Of a stretch of DNA of 64,000 nt, positions 38,971 through 48,310 are shown piece after piece; positions within the stretch are counted from its first letter, which is position 1, and every line of letters begins with the position of its first letter. The DNA is from Gimesia chilikensis. Lineage in GTDB: Bacteria > Planctomycetota > Planctomycetia > Planctomycetales > Planctomycetaceae. The stretch is from contig NZ_VTSR01000004.1 in assembly GCF_008329715.1 (NCBI RefSeq), forward strand, positions 172,032-236,031. The letters are read 5' to 3'. A program made the position numbers and the translations under genes. Under the pieces are notes generated by a model, which did no database searches, was not told the origin of the DNA, and saw nothing but the letters and a program-made list of their open reading frames with translations.

Positions 38971-40728
38971 ATGTCTGCGTCTGCTTCTCACCGCTCGGTC
39001 CTGCGTTACATCTACAACCACAATCCGTTCTACGTGATTAGTGCTGTGCTGATGTTGTTCGCCGTGCGGTCTGCTTACGGAACCATTGAGATCGGTTCCA
39101 TCAACTGTTGGATTATGATGGGCGTGCTGGCCGGGTATACCCTGTTGCTGGCGGGGATTGGAGTGCTGATCGTACGCTGGGGCAAAGTCTGGGAGGACGC
39201 CCGTTCGATTCTGTTGCTCCTGCTGCTGTTGTTCCTTGGAGTCTCGGTGAGCATGGATGACCTGTTCTCCCGCGTTTCCCAGGACCAGGGCCTGCTGCTG
39301 ATGTGCGGCGGATTTCTGTTCTCGGCACTGCTTTCCGAAGCCGTTCTCTGGGGCGCCGGCATTCGCTTGGGAGTCCGTTACCGGATTCCGTATCACCTCT
39401 TCCTGGCGCTGTTCTATGCGGCACCCTGGTGGTGTTCTCCCGAAATGCATCCCCGTTCGCCCGTCGAACTGGAATGGACCCTGTTTCTGTTCCCGGTCGT
39501 CGCATCGGTCCTCTTTCTCTGTCTGTGGCCCGCGATCCGCGGAGGCGTTTCTTATGTGAAGACCAATGGCACCCCCTGGGGCTGGCCCTGGTTTCCCTGG
39601 ATCGCTTTCGGCATGATCGCTGCCTGCGTTGCCTTTCGTTCGTTCATCCTCTGCCTGACCTTCGGACCAGCCGGGCCGATGTGGATCAAACCGATCAGCG
39701 GACCCCGCCTGATCTCTTTTGATACCCTGTGGGGATTTTACTTCCTGATTCCACTGGGATTCGTGTTGCTCCTGCTGCTGCTCGAAGGGGCGATTTCGAC
39801 CCGCAACAAAGTCTTTCAGGCGGGACTGATTCGCCTGGCACCGCTGCTGCTTCTGCTGGCCATGCCTATGTCCGGAGGACCGGTGCACACCGGATTTCTC
39901 TTCAAAGTCACTGACGCGATTGGTTCTCCGATCTGGCTGGCAGCGTGGATGCTGGTCGGCTTCTACCTCTGGGCGGTCGTGCGACGTGTGCCGGATGCGA
40001 TCTGGGGTGGAGTCGGAGTTCTGGCCCTGTTTACCATTGTCGGTCCGCAGACCCTGGGGACGCGGACCTTGATTGAACCGACTCCCTGGCCGCTGCTTTT
40101 GGACGGTGCCCTGATGCTGGGGCTGGGTCTCCGCCGACGTTCTTCGGGGATCTGCACCGCAGGCGTCATCGCCGCAACGCTGGGGATCTGGTATCTGATT
40201 CCCGATTCGATTCTCGCCGAGTATCGTTTCACGGCCTGTTTCCATTTGCTCTGGCTCTCCATGCTGGTTCTGGGGCTGACCATGAAAGACGATTTCAGTC
40301 GCGTCCTGCAATGTGCCAGCGCATTGTTTATTCCCTTGGTTTCCGTCGTGGTCATCTTAAATGAACGTGCTGCGGAAATACCGTTGATCTGGCGTCTCTC
40401 CTATGTCGGCTCCTGGGCCGTGGGGTGTCTGTTGATCGCCCGGCTCTGGTCCAGTCGCTGGTTCAAGTTCTCCTTCGCCGCCACGGTCGGCATCCTGCTC
40501 TATACCAGTGCGACTTTCGCGTTTCGTCTGGCGATCCAATACCTCAGTCGAGAAGCGGTCATCGCCTTCATCTGGTCAGCCGCTGCCCTGATCCTCGCTT
40601 TCCTGATCAGCGCTCATAAAGCACGCTGGCTCCCCGAGCCGGCCTGGCTGACCTTCCGTAAGGACGCACCTCCGGAACCGGAAATACTACCCCCGCCACC
40701 AGACATCACATCGGGTGAAGAAGAGTAA
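38971..40728 (+). CDS. Large polytopic membrane protein of unknown function
   Basis: A 585-residue protein with about 15 hydrophobic segments and a short polar tail (EPEILPPPPDITSGEEE). GAGGAGG lies seven bases before the ATG. The helices are rich in Leu, Trp and Phe, and the loops contain little charge. No transporter signature is recognised; similar large membrane proteins are common in planctomycetes. It is transcribed alone, from a 285 bp spacer in which nothing else is seen, and ends at a strong intrinsic terminator. Confidence 0.85.
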   Translation: MSASASHRSVLRYIYNHNPFYVISAVLMLFAVRSAYGTIEIGSINCWIMMGVLAGYTLLLAGIGVLIVRWGKVWEDARSILLLLLLLFLGVSVSMDDLFSRVSQDQGLLLMCGGFLFSALLSEAVLWGAGIRLGVRYRIPYHLFLALFYAAPWWCSPEMHPRSPVELEWTLFLFPVVASVLFLCLWPAIRGGVSYVKTNGTPWGWPWFPWIAFGMIAACVAFRSFILCLTFGPAGPMWIKPISGPRLISFDTLWGFYFLIPLGFVLLLLLLEGAISTRNKVFQAGLIRLAPLLLLLAMPMSGGPVHTGFLFKVTDAIGSPIWLAAWMLVGFYLWAVVRRVPDAIWGGVGVLALFTIVGPQTLGTRTLIEPTPWPLLLDGALMLGLGLRRRSSGICTAGVIAATLGIWYLIPDSILAEYRFTACFHLLWLSMLVLGLTMKDDFSRVLQCASALFIPLVSVVVILNERAAEIPLIWRLSYVGSWAVGCLLIARLWSSRWFKFSFAATVGILLYTSATFAFRLAIQYLSREAVIAFIWSAAALILAFLISAHKARWLPEPAWLTFRKDAPPEPEILPPPPDITSGEEE

Positions 40729-40747
40729 TCGAAGTTGATTAATATCA

Positions 40748-40790
40748 ACGGGGCAGGTCTCGAAAATCCGGGACCTGCCCCGTTTTCTTT
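40748..40790 (+). terminator. Intrinsic (rho-independent) terminator
   Basis: ACGGGGCAGGTC (40748-40759) pairs perfectly with GACCTGCCCCGT (40772-40783) around a 12-base loop, followed by TTTTCTTT. The hairpin is GC-rich and begins 20 bp after the membrane-protein stop codon. It is the clearest terminator in the window. Confidence 0.93.
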
Positions 40791-40795
40791 GAGAG

Positions 40796-42001
40796 CTATG
40801 ACTCCTCATGTAAATGCAGGCTGGGATCCTTATCACCACTGATCTGAATCAAGCGGTCCGGATTCTGATACTGGGCCACCAGATAACGTGTCAGGTCGAT
40901 CTGCATTTCACGCATCGTTCCCAGGTACCGGCTCTGTTCCTGGTTCTGCGCCTGCTGGTGTTCCAGTTCAATCTGGTTAACCCGGCGTCGAGTCTCCTCT
41001 TCGGCCTGTTGTATTTCCTGTTGCTGATGAATCTCCTCATCGTGTTGCAGTCGCTGCAGGTGAATGTCATGTTCGGTTTGCCGGGCTTCCATTTCCTGAC
41101 GCTTTTCCGCCCGAATCGCTTCGCGGGCCAGTTGTACATCCGCCAGTTCCTGGGCCTGGATTTCCGTCTCTGCATCCAGCTTGAGCCGCGTCCGGGCTTC
41201 GATCGCACTGTCGTGCATCGCCTGCAGCGTTTCGCCGGCTGTATATCCCCGGTAGACGACCTTATTGATCTGGTAACCAATGCGGTTCGCCCGGGACAGC
41301 AGATTCTGGTACGACTCCAGTTCGTTTAACTGCTCGGTATCCTGTTTGAACGCTTCAAAGGAACGCGTTCCAGCGAAATCAACGACGTCAGCTGTCACCG
41401 CATTGATAAAGTCAGCAATCGGATCATGCGTCTGGTCCAGCATCCTTTCGATGTCGGACAGCTCAAAGAAGATCATCAGCTTCACGGTCAGCAAGGCATC
41501 ATCGGAAGTCCGCACATCGTCGACCAGGTAATAGGTCTGATCGGGAATCACCCGCAGCTTGTGAAAGCTGAGTGCCCGGGGCACCTTATGCGTCGGCGTC
41601 TGGGGATCGGCTCCATGCCAGCGAAACTCGTGCAACCATTCGTTTTCCTGCGGAACAAACAGCATCGGGCCCCGTTCCACACGTCGCTGCACGGCCTCCC
41701 CGGACCTGCGATAGACCACGATTGCTTCGTGAGAATCGAGTTCCAGCGAATCCATCACCTTGATCGCCAGATGTTCGACCGGATCGTACCAGACCGAGGT
41801 CGGCCCGCGCTGGTGTTCACAATGCCCGTCGACAAATTCAATCGAGAGATATTCGTCCGCTCCTGCGCTGTACTGCCTGAGCGGCTCAATCGTCTTGCGA
41901 AACAGAATCATCCGCCGCGGACCGTCAATGTACTCCACCCGTCCCTTAAAATCCCAGACCGCAACCCGCTCACCCTGTCGAACTGTTTTAATACCGATCA
42001 T
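40796..42001 (-). CDS. SPFH / Band 7 domain protein
   Basis: A 401-residue protein with GGGGAGAC before its ATG. The segment 1-250 is an SPFH (stomatin/flotillin) domain: FVPQENEWLHEF, LLTVKLMIFFELSDIE and IADFINAVTADVVDFAG are in order. From about 255 to 365 there is a long, charged coiled coil rich in Glu, Gln and Arg, which would drive oligomerisation. There is no membrane helix at the start, so attachment to a membrane would need another partner. It may scaffold membrane patches. It converges on the terminator of the preceding gene. Confidence 0.87.
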   Translation of the reverse strand: MIGIKTVRQGERVAVWDFKGRVEYIDGPRRMILFRKTIEPLRQYSAGADEYLSIEFVDGHCEHQRGPTSVWYDPVEHLAIKVMDSLELDSHEAIVVYRRSGEAVQRRVERGPMLFVPQENEWLHEFRWHGADPQTPTHKVPRALSFHKLRVIPDQTYYLVDDVRTSDDALLTVKLMIFFELSDIERMLDQTHDPIADFINAVTADVVDFAGTRSFEAFKQDTEQLNELESYQNLLSRANRIGYQINKVVYRGYTAGETLQAMHDSAIEARTRLKLDAETEIQAQELADVQLAREAIRAEKRQEMEARQTEHDIHLQRLQHDEEIHQQQEIQQAEEETRRRVNQIELEHQQAQNQEQSRYLGTMREMQIDLTRYLVAQYQNPDRLIQISGDKDPSLHLHEES

Positions 42002-42352
42002 GATACGTCTCCCCTGCTGAACACTGTGATTGAAAAAGTGTCTCGAACAGCTGGCCCGGATTTCTCATAATTAAACAGATAGTGTTTAATGTACACATAT
42101 AGTAGTGTGGCGGGGACACTAAGTCAACGGTTGATATTTGAAAAAAGGGAATGCTCGCTGGTATCGTCAAAATGTCCTGTAATCTACTTGGACAAATTCG
42201 GGGTGAAACAGCTTCTGGCATGCAATACGCAATGGCTGACAGGGGGCTTCGATCAAACGGTCCATTCCCTTTCGTCTGTTGATCGGGTAGTTTATTAATA
42301 GAACTCATTAACGCGTTCCCACTCCATTAGAGACGTATTCCTGAGGAACCCC
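42002..42352. other. Intergenic region with a distant inverted repeat
   Basis: No gene is supported in this spacer between the divergent SPFH and sulfatase genes. AAAGGGAATG (42144-42153) and CATTCCCTTT (42263-42272) are perfect reverse complements 109 bp apart, so the region between could fold as a closed RNA domain. GAGGA lies before the sulfatase ATG. Confidence 0.35.
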
Positions 42353-43906
42353 ATGCGCAGGCATTCTGTCACTTTGATCTGTTGTCTCACACTGCTTCTG
42401 CTTTCTGCTACGTCCGCAGTATCGGCAGCAGCGCAGCAGCGTCAACCACATGTGGTGATTATTCTCGCCGATGACATGGGCTATGGTGACGTCACCGCCC
42501 TCAACGCCGACAGCCGGATTCCGACACCCCATCTCGATCAACTCGCCCGTCAGAGCCTGACCTTCACCGATGCCCACGCCGCGGGCTCCTATTGTGTGCC
42601 CTCCCGCTACGGGCTGCTCACCGGCCGCTACATGTGGCGTACCCGCCTGGGTTCGGGGGGCAACCTCGCGAATTTTGCCGGTACCCTGATCGAACCGGGC
42701 CGCAAAACGATTGGGAACCTGATGCAGGACGCAGGCTACCAGACCGGACTCGTCGGTAAATGGCACCAGGGTATCGACTGGAAACTGCACGACGAAAGTG
42801 AACGGGCACAGATCCGCGTCGACCCCAACTATCAGAACTTTAAAAATATCGACTTCGCCTCGCCTGCGTTGAAAGGTCCGCGTGACTTTGGTTTCGCATA
42901 CTCCTTCGGCACCGCCGGTTCCGCGGAGATGAACCCCGCCGCCTTCATAGAGAACAACCGTGTTACCGTCATTCCCACCATGACTTCTGCCCAGGCCAAA
43001 GCACAGCACGGCGAATGGTATGGTCGGGACGATAACATTGTCGCTGCCGGCTATACCATGGATCGACTCGTTCCCACGCTGTCGAACAAGGCCTGCGAGT
43101 TCGTCGAGACCGCGGTCCGCACGAAACCCGACCAGCCCTTCTTCCTCTATTACGCGATGACCACCCCCCATAACCCGATCGTTCCCAATCAGGAATTCAT
43201 GGGCAAAAGCAAAGCCGGCACCTATGGCGATTTCGTCGTCGAACTCGATCACCACGTCGGCAAGCTGCTCCGGAAGCTGGAAGAACTGGGGATCGCCGAC
43301 AACACCCTCGTCATCTTCACCAGCGACAACGGCCCCGTGAACCGCACCAAAGGCTATCCCCAACGCTGGGTTCGCGGCGACACAATGATTTACGGTCATG
43401 ACAGCAACGGTCCCTGTACCGGCTGGAAAGGGGGCCTCGAAGAAGGGGGGCACCGCGTTCCATTTCTCGTGCGCTGGCCGGCGGTCATCAAGCCGGGCGA
43501 AACCTGTTCGACCACGATCGTCTTTAACGACGTCCTGCCTACGCTGGCAGAAATGCTGGACGTCCCGCTCGACAGCAGCACTGCAGAAGATGGCGTCAGT
43601 TTCTACCCGGCCCTGCAGGGCGAAGCGCGGCCCGTCTCGTTCCATAAGGCAATTGTCCACAATCATCATAACGGCACGTTCGCCGTCCGTCAGGGGCCAT
43701 TCAAGCTGACGATCAGCGGCCCCAAAACGGTCGAGGACGTTCTGGATGACAGCATCCCCGTGGCGTATACCCTGTATGATCTGGATCAGGACATCGAAGA
43801 AACTACCGACATCGCGAAGCAGCATCCGCAGCAGGTGCAGCAGATGCACGCCCTGTTGAAACAATATATCAAGGCCGGCAGAAGTAACGGCAGTGAAAGC
43901 CCCTGA
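42353..43906 (+). CDS. Secreted arylsulfatase
   Basis: A 517-residue sulfatase. A signal peptide ends near SAAAQQ. HVVIILADDMGYGDV holds metal ligands, and the signature CVPSRYGLLTGRY has Cys81 as the formylglycine site. GKWHQG, FTSDNGP, GLEEGGHRVPFLVRWPA and the LYDLDQDIEETTD end block complete the family pattern. It resembles the 17.5 kb enzyme more than the 9.8 kb one. It should desulfate glycans outside the cytoplasm. The gene is followed 89 bp later by a VOC gene on the same strand. Confidence 0.95.
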   Translation: MRRHSVTLICCLTLLLLSATSAVSAAAQQRQPHVVIILADDMGYGDVTALNADSRIPTPHLDQLARQSLTFTDAHAAGSYCVPSRYGLLTGRYMWRTRLGSGGNLANFAGTLIEPGRKTIGNLMQDAGYQTGLVGKWHQGIDWKLHDESERAQIRVDPNYQNFKNIDFASPALKGPRDFGFAYSFGTAGSAEMNPAAFIENNRVTVIPTMTSAQAKAQHGEWYGRDDNIVAAGYTMDRLVPTLSNKACEFVETAVRTKPDQPFFLYYAMTTPHNPIVPNQEFMGKSKAGTYGDFVVELDHHVGKLLRKLEELGIADNTLVIFTSDNGPVNRTKGYPQRWVRGDTMIYGHDSNGPCTGWKGGLEEGGHRVPFLVRWPAVIKPGETCSTTIVFNDVLPTLAEMLDVPLDSSTAEDGVSFYPALQGEARPVSFHKAIVHNHHNGTFAVRQGPFKLTISGPKTVEDVLDDSIPVAYTLYDLDQDIEETTDIAKQHPQQVQQMHALLKQYIKAGRSNGSESP

Positions 43907-43995
43907 AGTAACGTCTCTTGCCGGGACAATACCGGCATGCTGGTGTATGATCATTGTATTTGTCTCCTGAAACATTCAGACAGCCGAGGCCTCTC

Positions 43996-44430
43996 ATGCA
44001 GCTCGATCCCTTTCATCTCGCGTTTCAGGTGCGTGACATCGCCGAAGCCCGCGCCTTTTATGGTGACCTGCTCGGCTGCAGTGAAGGACGCAGCGCCGAG
44101 ACCTGGGTCGACTTCAATTTCTTCGGCCACCAGGTCGTCTGCCATCTGAATCCGGACATCGGCCCCGATGGCAGCATCGTGACTCACGTGAATCCCGTCG
44201 ACGGTCACGGCGTGCCTGTCCCCCACTTCGGTGTCGTTCTCACCATGGATCGCTGGCAGGCCCTGGCTGATCGCCTGCACGAACGTCAGATCGAGTTCGT
44301 CATCGAACCCTACATCCGCTTCCAGGGGCAGCCGGGCGAACAGGCCACCATGTTCTTCCTCGACCCCAGCGGTAACGCACTGGAATTCAAAGCCTTCAAA
44401 GATATCGAATCGCAGCTGTTTGCTACCTGA
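43996..44430 (+). CDS. VOC (glyoxalase/bleomycin-resistance) family protein
   Basis: A 144-residue protein from the ATG at 43996, which has GAGG seven bases upstream; a TTG at 43954 is in frame but less likely. [22 protein letters not shown] and the closing [17 protein letters not shown] are the two halves of a vicinal-oxygen-chelate domain. The His and Glu at these positions should bind a divalent metal. The substrate is unknown. It follows the sulfatase gene and may share its transcript, with a small hairpin (43919-43937) between them. Confidence 0.9.
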   Translation: MQLDPFHLAFQVRDIAEARAFYGDLLGCSEGRSAETWVDFNFFGHQVVCHLNPDIGPDGSIVTHVNPVDGHGVPVPHFGVVLTMDRWQALADRLHERQIEFVIEPYIRFQGQPGEQATMFFLDPSGNALEFKAFKDIESQLFAT

Positions 44431-44476
44431 TACAGAAGTGCTCGCACCTGTCTCCTTCGTCGACGTGATTTTAATT

Positions 44477-44935
44477 TTATCGCAGAATCGCGGACGCCAC
44501 GCCCGCCAGGCCCATTGATATTAGAAACAGGAGCGTCCCATATCGATTTTTCTGCTTGAACCAGCACAAGGCAGCAGCACCGGCGCCGGTTCCCACGAGT
44601 AGAGTGAGACTGCATCCCAAATAATTTTTCCAGGTCAGGGCGATCTTGTCGAGTGACTCATATCGGCCGTAACTGTATTCGATCGGTCCGTAACGCACGT
44701 TGTAATACACTATCGTGCTCACCATCATCAGGCCAACCGCGATATAAAACAGACTGATTAAGGAAGCAATGATGCCTCCCACGAAATGCCAGCGCATGTG
44801 GAATACCTGCATTCTCTTGAAGTCGGAAGCAGCTTCCGAAGGGATATACTTGTAGATTGAGGTCGCACTTCCAGGGAAATATTCTGCTTGCAGAGTGCGA
44901 CCGATTTGGATAATTTGAGTTCGACGTAAATGCAT
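44477..44935 (-). CDS. Four-helix membrane protein of unknown function
   Basis: A 152-residue protein. After a polar N-terminal part (residues 1-45), hydrophobic segments lie at about 50-80, 107-125 and 130-150. The first is long enough to form two helices. The second is Gly/Ala-rich. A Tyr-rich loop (YYNVRYGPIEYSYGRY) separates them. No family is recognised. It is convergent with the VOC gene and 92 bp from a divergent second membrane-protein gene. Confidence 0.7.
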   Translation of the reverse strand: MHLRRTQIIQIGRTLQAEYFPGSATSIYKYIPSEAASDFKRMQVFHMRWHFVGGIIASLISLFYIAVGLMMVSTIVYYNVRYGPIEYSYGRYESLDKIALTWKNYLGCSLTLLVGTGAGAAALCWFKQKNRYGTLLFLISMGLAGVASAILR

Positions 44936-45027
44936 GTTTAGAAATACTCAAAGCGGAAAATGAATGCAACTGAAACTGTTTGCTGCGACTCACTTCCCTG
45001 TCGTTTTTGAAATCGTCCGAGGTAATG

Positions 45028-45396
45028 ATGGAAGAATTCTTATACCTGAAAAAATCAAGACGATTCTGGGGCTGGACGCTTTGCCTGTCACTCATCTCGG
45101 CCATCCTCTCTCCGTTTCTCAGCATCAACGCGGTCCTGAATATTATCACCAGCATCTCGCAACGCTGGGAAGAGACAGACCAGCAGCAGCCGTTCGAATT
45201 CATTGTGGACATTCTCAATAACTCCCTGGCCGCCCTGAGCGCCGGGGCCACCGCGATGCTGGTCTCCCTGGTCATCTTTCTGATCTCGCTCATCCTGTAT
45301 CTCAAGCGGGGTAAAGCCATGCTGGCGCTGACGGAAAGAGCGATCACCATTTTGGAATCAACCCCGGAACACGCTGAAGTCCCCTCTACCGAATGA
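45028..45396 (+). CDS. Small two-helix membrane protein
   Basis: A 122-residue protein from the second of two adjacent ATG codons (45028), which has GAGG five bases upstream. Hydrophobic segments lie at about 15-40 and 70-95, with a polar loop that includes SQRWEETDQQQPFEF. The C-terminal tail is a charged helix. No family is recognised. It lies opposite another small membrane protein gene. Confidence 0.68.
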   Translation: MEEFLYLKKSRRFWGWTLCLSLISAILSPFLSINAVLNIITSISQRWEETDQQQPFEFIVDILNNSLAALSAGATAMLVSLVIFLISLILYLKRGKAMLALTERAITILESTPEHAEVPSTE

Positions 45397-46099
45397 CCCG
45401 TTGCCGAAAATAAAAAATTTGCTGTGCAATACACACTGGAATTATCTCTCCCGGTCTGTGCGTAGAACTGAATAAACTGAACTTGATTCGCACTTTCCGA
45501 TCCATAAAGTGTTGCAATTGTGCTTCGCGCGCGAGGCGGATGATGCGTGCACTGGAATCTGCGACACAAGTGACCTGGATGCACCTGAATCGACGTCGAT
45601 TTTTGCTGTTTTTCACCGGAACACTCAGCACCGGTTCCCGTTGTCTCGTATGATTTCAAAGCATTTCGGAACCAGTTCAACCAAACTGAGCGGCAACTCA
45701 CCGGAAACTCAGACCGTAAATTCTGCTTGACACCCCCACGCCGATCGCGATGATCAGCCCCGTCACGCAGAGTGAAAGAAACGAACAACAACGCCGAGCA
45801 AGCCCCGGGCGTGTTGTCCCCTGATGCAGCAGATACCATGTAAGACTCCCAGGAAAACAGAATTAGCAATCTTTCAGCAGCGGAGAAACGTTCTCCGCTC
45901 ACCAAAACGCACTCATCATACGCAGCGGCTCCTGTGCGGCGAGGTAAACATTCAGAGCCAGATTCCCCGCAAATCGCTCTCACACTACCTGCACAAAACT
46001 GCTAAACTCCCCGCATGTCAGGTTCGTGTAAGAGCAGGGCAGGGACGCAAGTCCTTTGAGGAACCCGTCCCGGAAAAATCCAATCGAATCAGGATGTCG
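45397..46099. other. Long gene-poor region with a hairpin
   Basis: About 700 bp between a small membrane-protein gene and the aldo/keto reductase gene. Open frames cross it on both strands, but their composition is not protein-like. A perfect inverted repeat, AGCGGAGAA / TTCTCCGCT with a 3-base loop, lies at 45879-45899. On the minus strand near 45730-45840 a short stretch could encode a hydrophobic segment, perhaps the remnant of a membrane protein. Confidence 0.35.
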
Positions 46100-47080
46100 A
46101 TGATGAAATTCAGGAAGCTTGGAAATACGGATATCACGGTTTCGGAAATCTCCCTCGGATGTTCCGGATTCTGGGGCAATGCCCGCTTTCCGGAGCGACA
46201 GGCTGCGGACATCATTCACACCGCGTTTGACGCAGGCGTGAACTTCTTCGATACGGGTCACAACTACTGCCACTTCCACGCCGAACCCCGACTGGGACGC
46301 ATTCTGAAGCCGCTGTTTGCGCAGCACGACCGCTCTCAGTTCGTACTCTCCACCAAGGCCGGCACCATCGTTCCCTCCGCCCCCCTGGTTTTCCGCAATC
46401 GTCCCAGTAAAGATTTTTCACCCGATTACATCGAAGCCACATGCGCGAAGTCGATTCAGAATCTGAACTGTGAGTACCTCGATATCTTCCAGCTGCATGG
46501 CATCACGCAGGACCAGATTACGCCAGCACTGATCGACCGACTGTGCTCTATGAAAGAACGGGGCATGTTCCGCTGCCTGGGCGTCAACAGTCATTCCGCG
46601 GCCGATCTGCTTTATATCGCCGATCATCCCGATCTGTTCGACATGGTCCTGCTCGACTTCAACGTCCTGCAGCTCGACCGGGAACCCGTCATCCGCAAAC
46701 TGGCCGAAGCAGGCATCGGGGTTGTCGCGGGAACCGTGCTTGCCCAGGGACACCTCGTGGCAGGCAAAATCGGCTCCTTCAAAAGCACCGCCGACCTCTG
46801 GTACCTGGCCCGGGCACTGCTCAAATCGACGGGCCGCCAGTTCTCACGCAACGCCCAGCCGATGCGGGAGGCCCTCGCTACAGTAGAAAACCTGACTCCG
46901 GCCCAGGCTGCATTTGCCTACGTGCTCGCCAATCAGGATATCTCAAGCTGTGTATTCGGAACGACGAAAATCAAAAACCTCAGAGAGATCCTCGCGGCCT
47001 CCGATCAGAGTCTCTCGGCAGAAGTCAGAGCCGCAATTCGCAACACGTTCGAACAGATCCCTGAAAGAATCAGCGCCTGA
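46100..47080 (+). CDS. Aldo/keto reductase family protein
   Basis: A 326-residue NADPH-dependent oxidoreductase of the aldo/keto reductase fold. The frame is open from 45824, but the family domain begins at MMKFRKLGNTDITVSEISLG; AGGA lies five bases before the ATG at 46100. The catalytic tetrad is complete: Asp and Tyr in FFDTGHNYCHF, Lys in LSTKAG, and His in DIFQLHG. QAAFAYVLANQDISSCVFGTTK is the cofactor-binding end. It should reduce a carbonyl; the substrate is unknown. It is transcribed alone and converges on the next gene with 27 bp between stops. Confidence 0.9.
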   Translation: MMKFRKLGNTDITVSEISLGCSGFWGNARFPERQAADIIHTAFDAGVNFFDTGHNYCHFHAEPRLGRILKPLFAQHDRSQFVLSTKAGTIVPSAPLVFRNRPSKDFSPDYIEATCAKSIQNLNCEYLDIFQLHGITQDQITPALIDRLCSMKERGMFRCLGVNSHSAADLLYIADHPDLFDMVLLDFNVLQLDREPVIRKLAEAGIGVVAGTVLAQGHLVAGKIGSFKSTADLWYLARALLKSTGRQFSRNAQPMREALATVENLTPAQAAFAYVLANQDISSCVFGTTKIKNLREILAASDQSLSAEVRAAIRNTFEQIPERISA

Positions 47081-47107
47081 TCGGGCAGCATCAATGACGA
47101 CCGGTCT

Positions 47108-47554
47108 TCAGCCCTGGGTAAGATCTCCCAGGATATGCGGATGCAGGTCGACCGTGAACGGCTCAAAGAACGTCACGTCATTCCCATCCTCACCAGACTC
47201 CATGCGATACGGAACGTAGATGTAGCGCGATAACCCCTGGCTGACCACATGCACGCGGAGTCCATCGCGGGACGGCGGCTCGTGTTTCTCGGGAATATTC
47301 ACATCACAGGCCAGGGCAGAAGCCACGATGTCATTGTTTTGCGTCTGTTCCTGCAGCGCCTTGTCCAAAGCCTGGTAGATATCTTTCTGGTCAGGCTGCG
47401 CTCCTCCCAGATCTGCTCTGACCGCGTTCAATTCGAGTGCGGGCGTGAGGAGAGCACCAAACGGATTGAACCCGCCCGCCTCCTGCAGCATCGATTTGGC
47501 CTGGTCGTAGCAGTAATTGAACAGCTCATAAATCTTGTCGGAAGGCACTTCCAT
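47108..47554 (-). CDS. Hypothetical protein
   Basis: A 148-residue cytosolic protein. The start KIYELFNYCYDQAKSMLQEAGGFNPFGALL is helical, and the C-terminal half is beta-rich (GLRVHVVSQGLSRYIYVPYRM). The layout, a helix followed by a short beta sheet, recurs in planctomycete proteins of unknown role. AGGACGGG lies upstream of the ATG. No motif suggests catalysis. It is convergent with the aldo/keto reductase gene. Confidence 0.75.
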   Translation of the reverse strand: MEVPSDKIYELFNYCYDQAKSMLQEAGGFNPFGALLTPALELNAVRADLGGAQPDQKDIYQALDKALQEQTQNNDIVASALACDVNIPEKHEPPSRDGLRVHVVSQGLSRYIYVPYRMESGEDGNDVTFFEPFTVDLHPHILGDLTQG

Positions 47555-47812
47555 TTTCGGTATCCCGTCCTGAAGGCAGTTTCAACTCAGTTTGATATTA
47601 GAGAAGAAATCAGTCGTATGTTTGTTGTCAGTCAAGTTCCTGTATCGTAAGCACATGGAATTCCCACTTCAACCATGTGTCAGCATCTACAGCAGCAGGC
47701 TGAATCACCTTGTATTAAAAATATTTGTGATTCAACTGTAAATCATTTAAAATCAAGGGTCGCAGCAGAACGGAATCCCAGAATAGAAACATCTCACCAG
47801 GGGAGAGAACTC

Positions 47813-48310
47813 ATGCAGCGCTCAATGTTAAAACTTAAGATCCTCGTCACCGTCGCGACTCTCACAGCACTCACCGCCGTGGTCTCGGCCGACGAGAAGC
47901 AAGCAGCCGCAATTCAAAAGGACCGTAACCTGATCGCGGGTACCTGGCAGATCGAGGTGCTGGAAATCAACGGCAACCGTTCAGCGGGGGAAGATGTGAA
48001 ACAGCTCACCGTCGTCAACGGCGCCGACGGTACCTGGAGTCTGCGTTCCGATGGAAACGAGGTCGGTCGTGGGACGACCAGCATTGATCCCAGCCAAAGC
48101 GTCAAAACCATCGACATCCAGCCAACCTCCGGACAGGACCAGGGAAAAACCTACCGGGGAATTTATGAACTCGGCAAAACGACCCGCAAACTCTGCTTCG
48201 CCCCTGCCGGCAAAGACCGACCCACTGATTTCAGCTCGAACGCAGAGAATCAACACATCTTCGTGAAATTCAAACGCGTCCAAGCGACTCAGGAAAAAGA
48301 AGTCCCCTGA
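47813..48310 (+). CDS. TIGR03067-type secreted protein
   Basis: A 165-residue protein from the ATG at 47813, with GGGGAGAG before it. A signal peptide ends near VVSADE. The mature part follows the TIGR03067 pattern: KDRNLIAGTWQIEVLEING, SIDPSQSVKTIDIQPTSG and TYRGIYELGKTTRKLCFAPAG. The family is found mainly in planctomycetes and related bacteria; it is a lipocalin-like beta barrel, and its function is unknown. The gene overlaps the end of the convergent next gene by 22 bp. Confidence 0.88.
   Translation: MQRSMLKLKILVTVATLTALTAVVSADEKQAAAIQKDRNLIAGTWQIEVLEINGNRSAGEDVKQLTVVNGADGTWSLRSDGNEVGRGTTSIDPSQSVKTIDIQPTSGQDQGKTYRGIYELGKTTRKLCFAPAGKDRPTDFSSNAENQHIFVKFKRVQATQEKEVP

Noticed and set aside
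38935..40311. Open frame of 458 codons on the minus strand
   Set aside because: Antisense of the polytopic membrane protein. It is extremely rich in Gln, Arg and Gly and has no hydrophobic core.
42308..43975. Open frame of 555 codons on the minus strand
   Set aside because: It is the antisense of the arylsulfatase gene, which has a signal peptide, CVPSR and full family motifs. The antisense peptide has no domain.
44658..45983. Open frame of 441 codons on the minus strand
   Set aside because: It covers parts of two membrane-protein genes in the wrong frame, and its composition (Ser, Arg, Cys scattered) is not protein-like.
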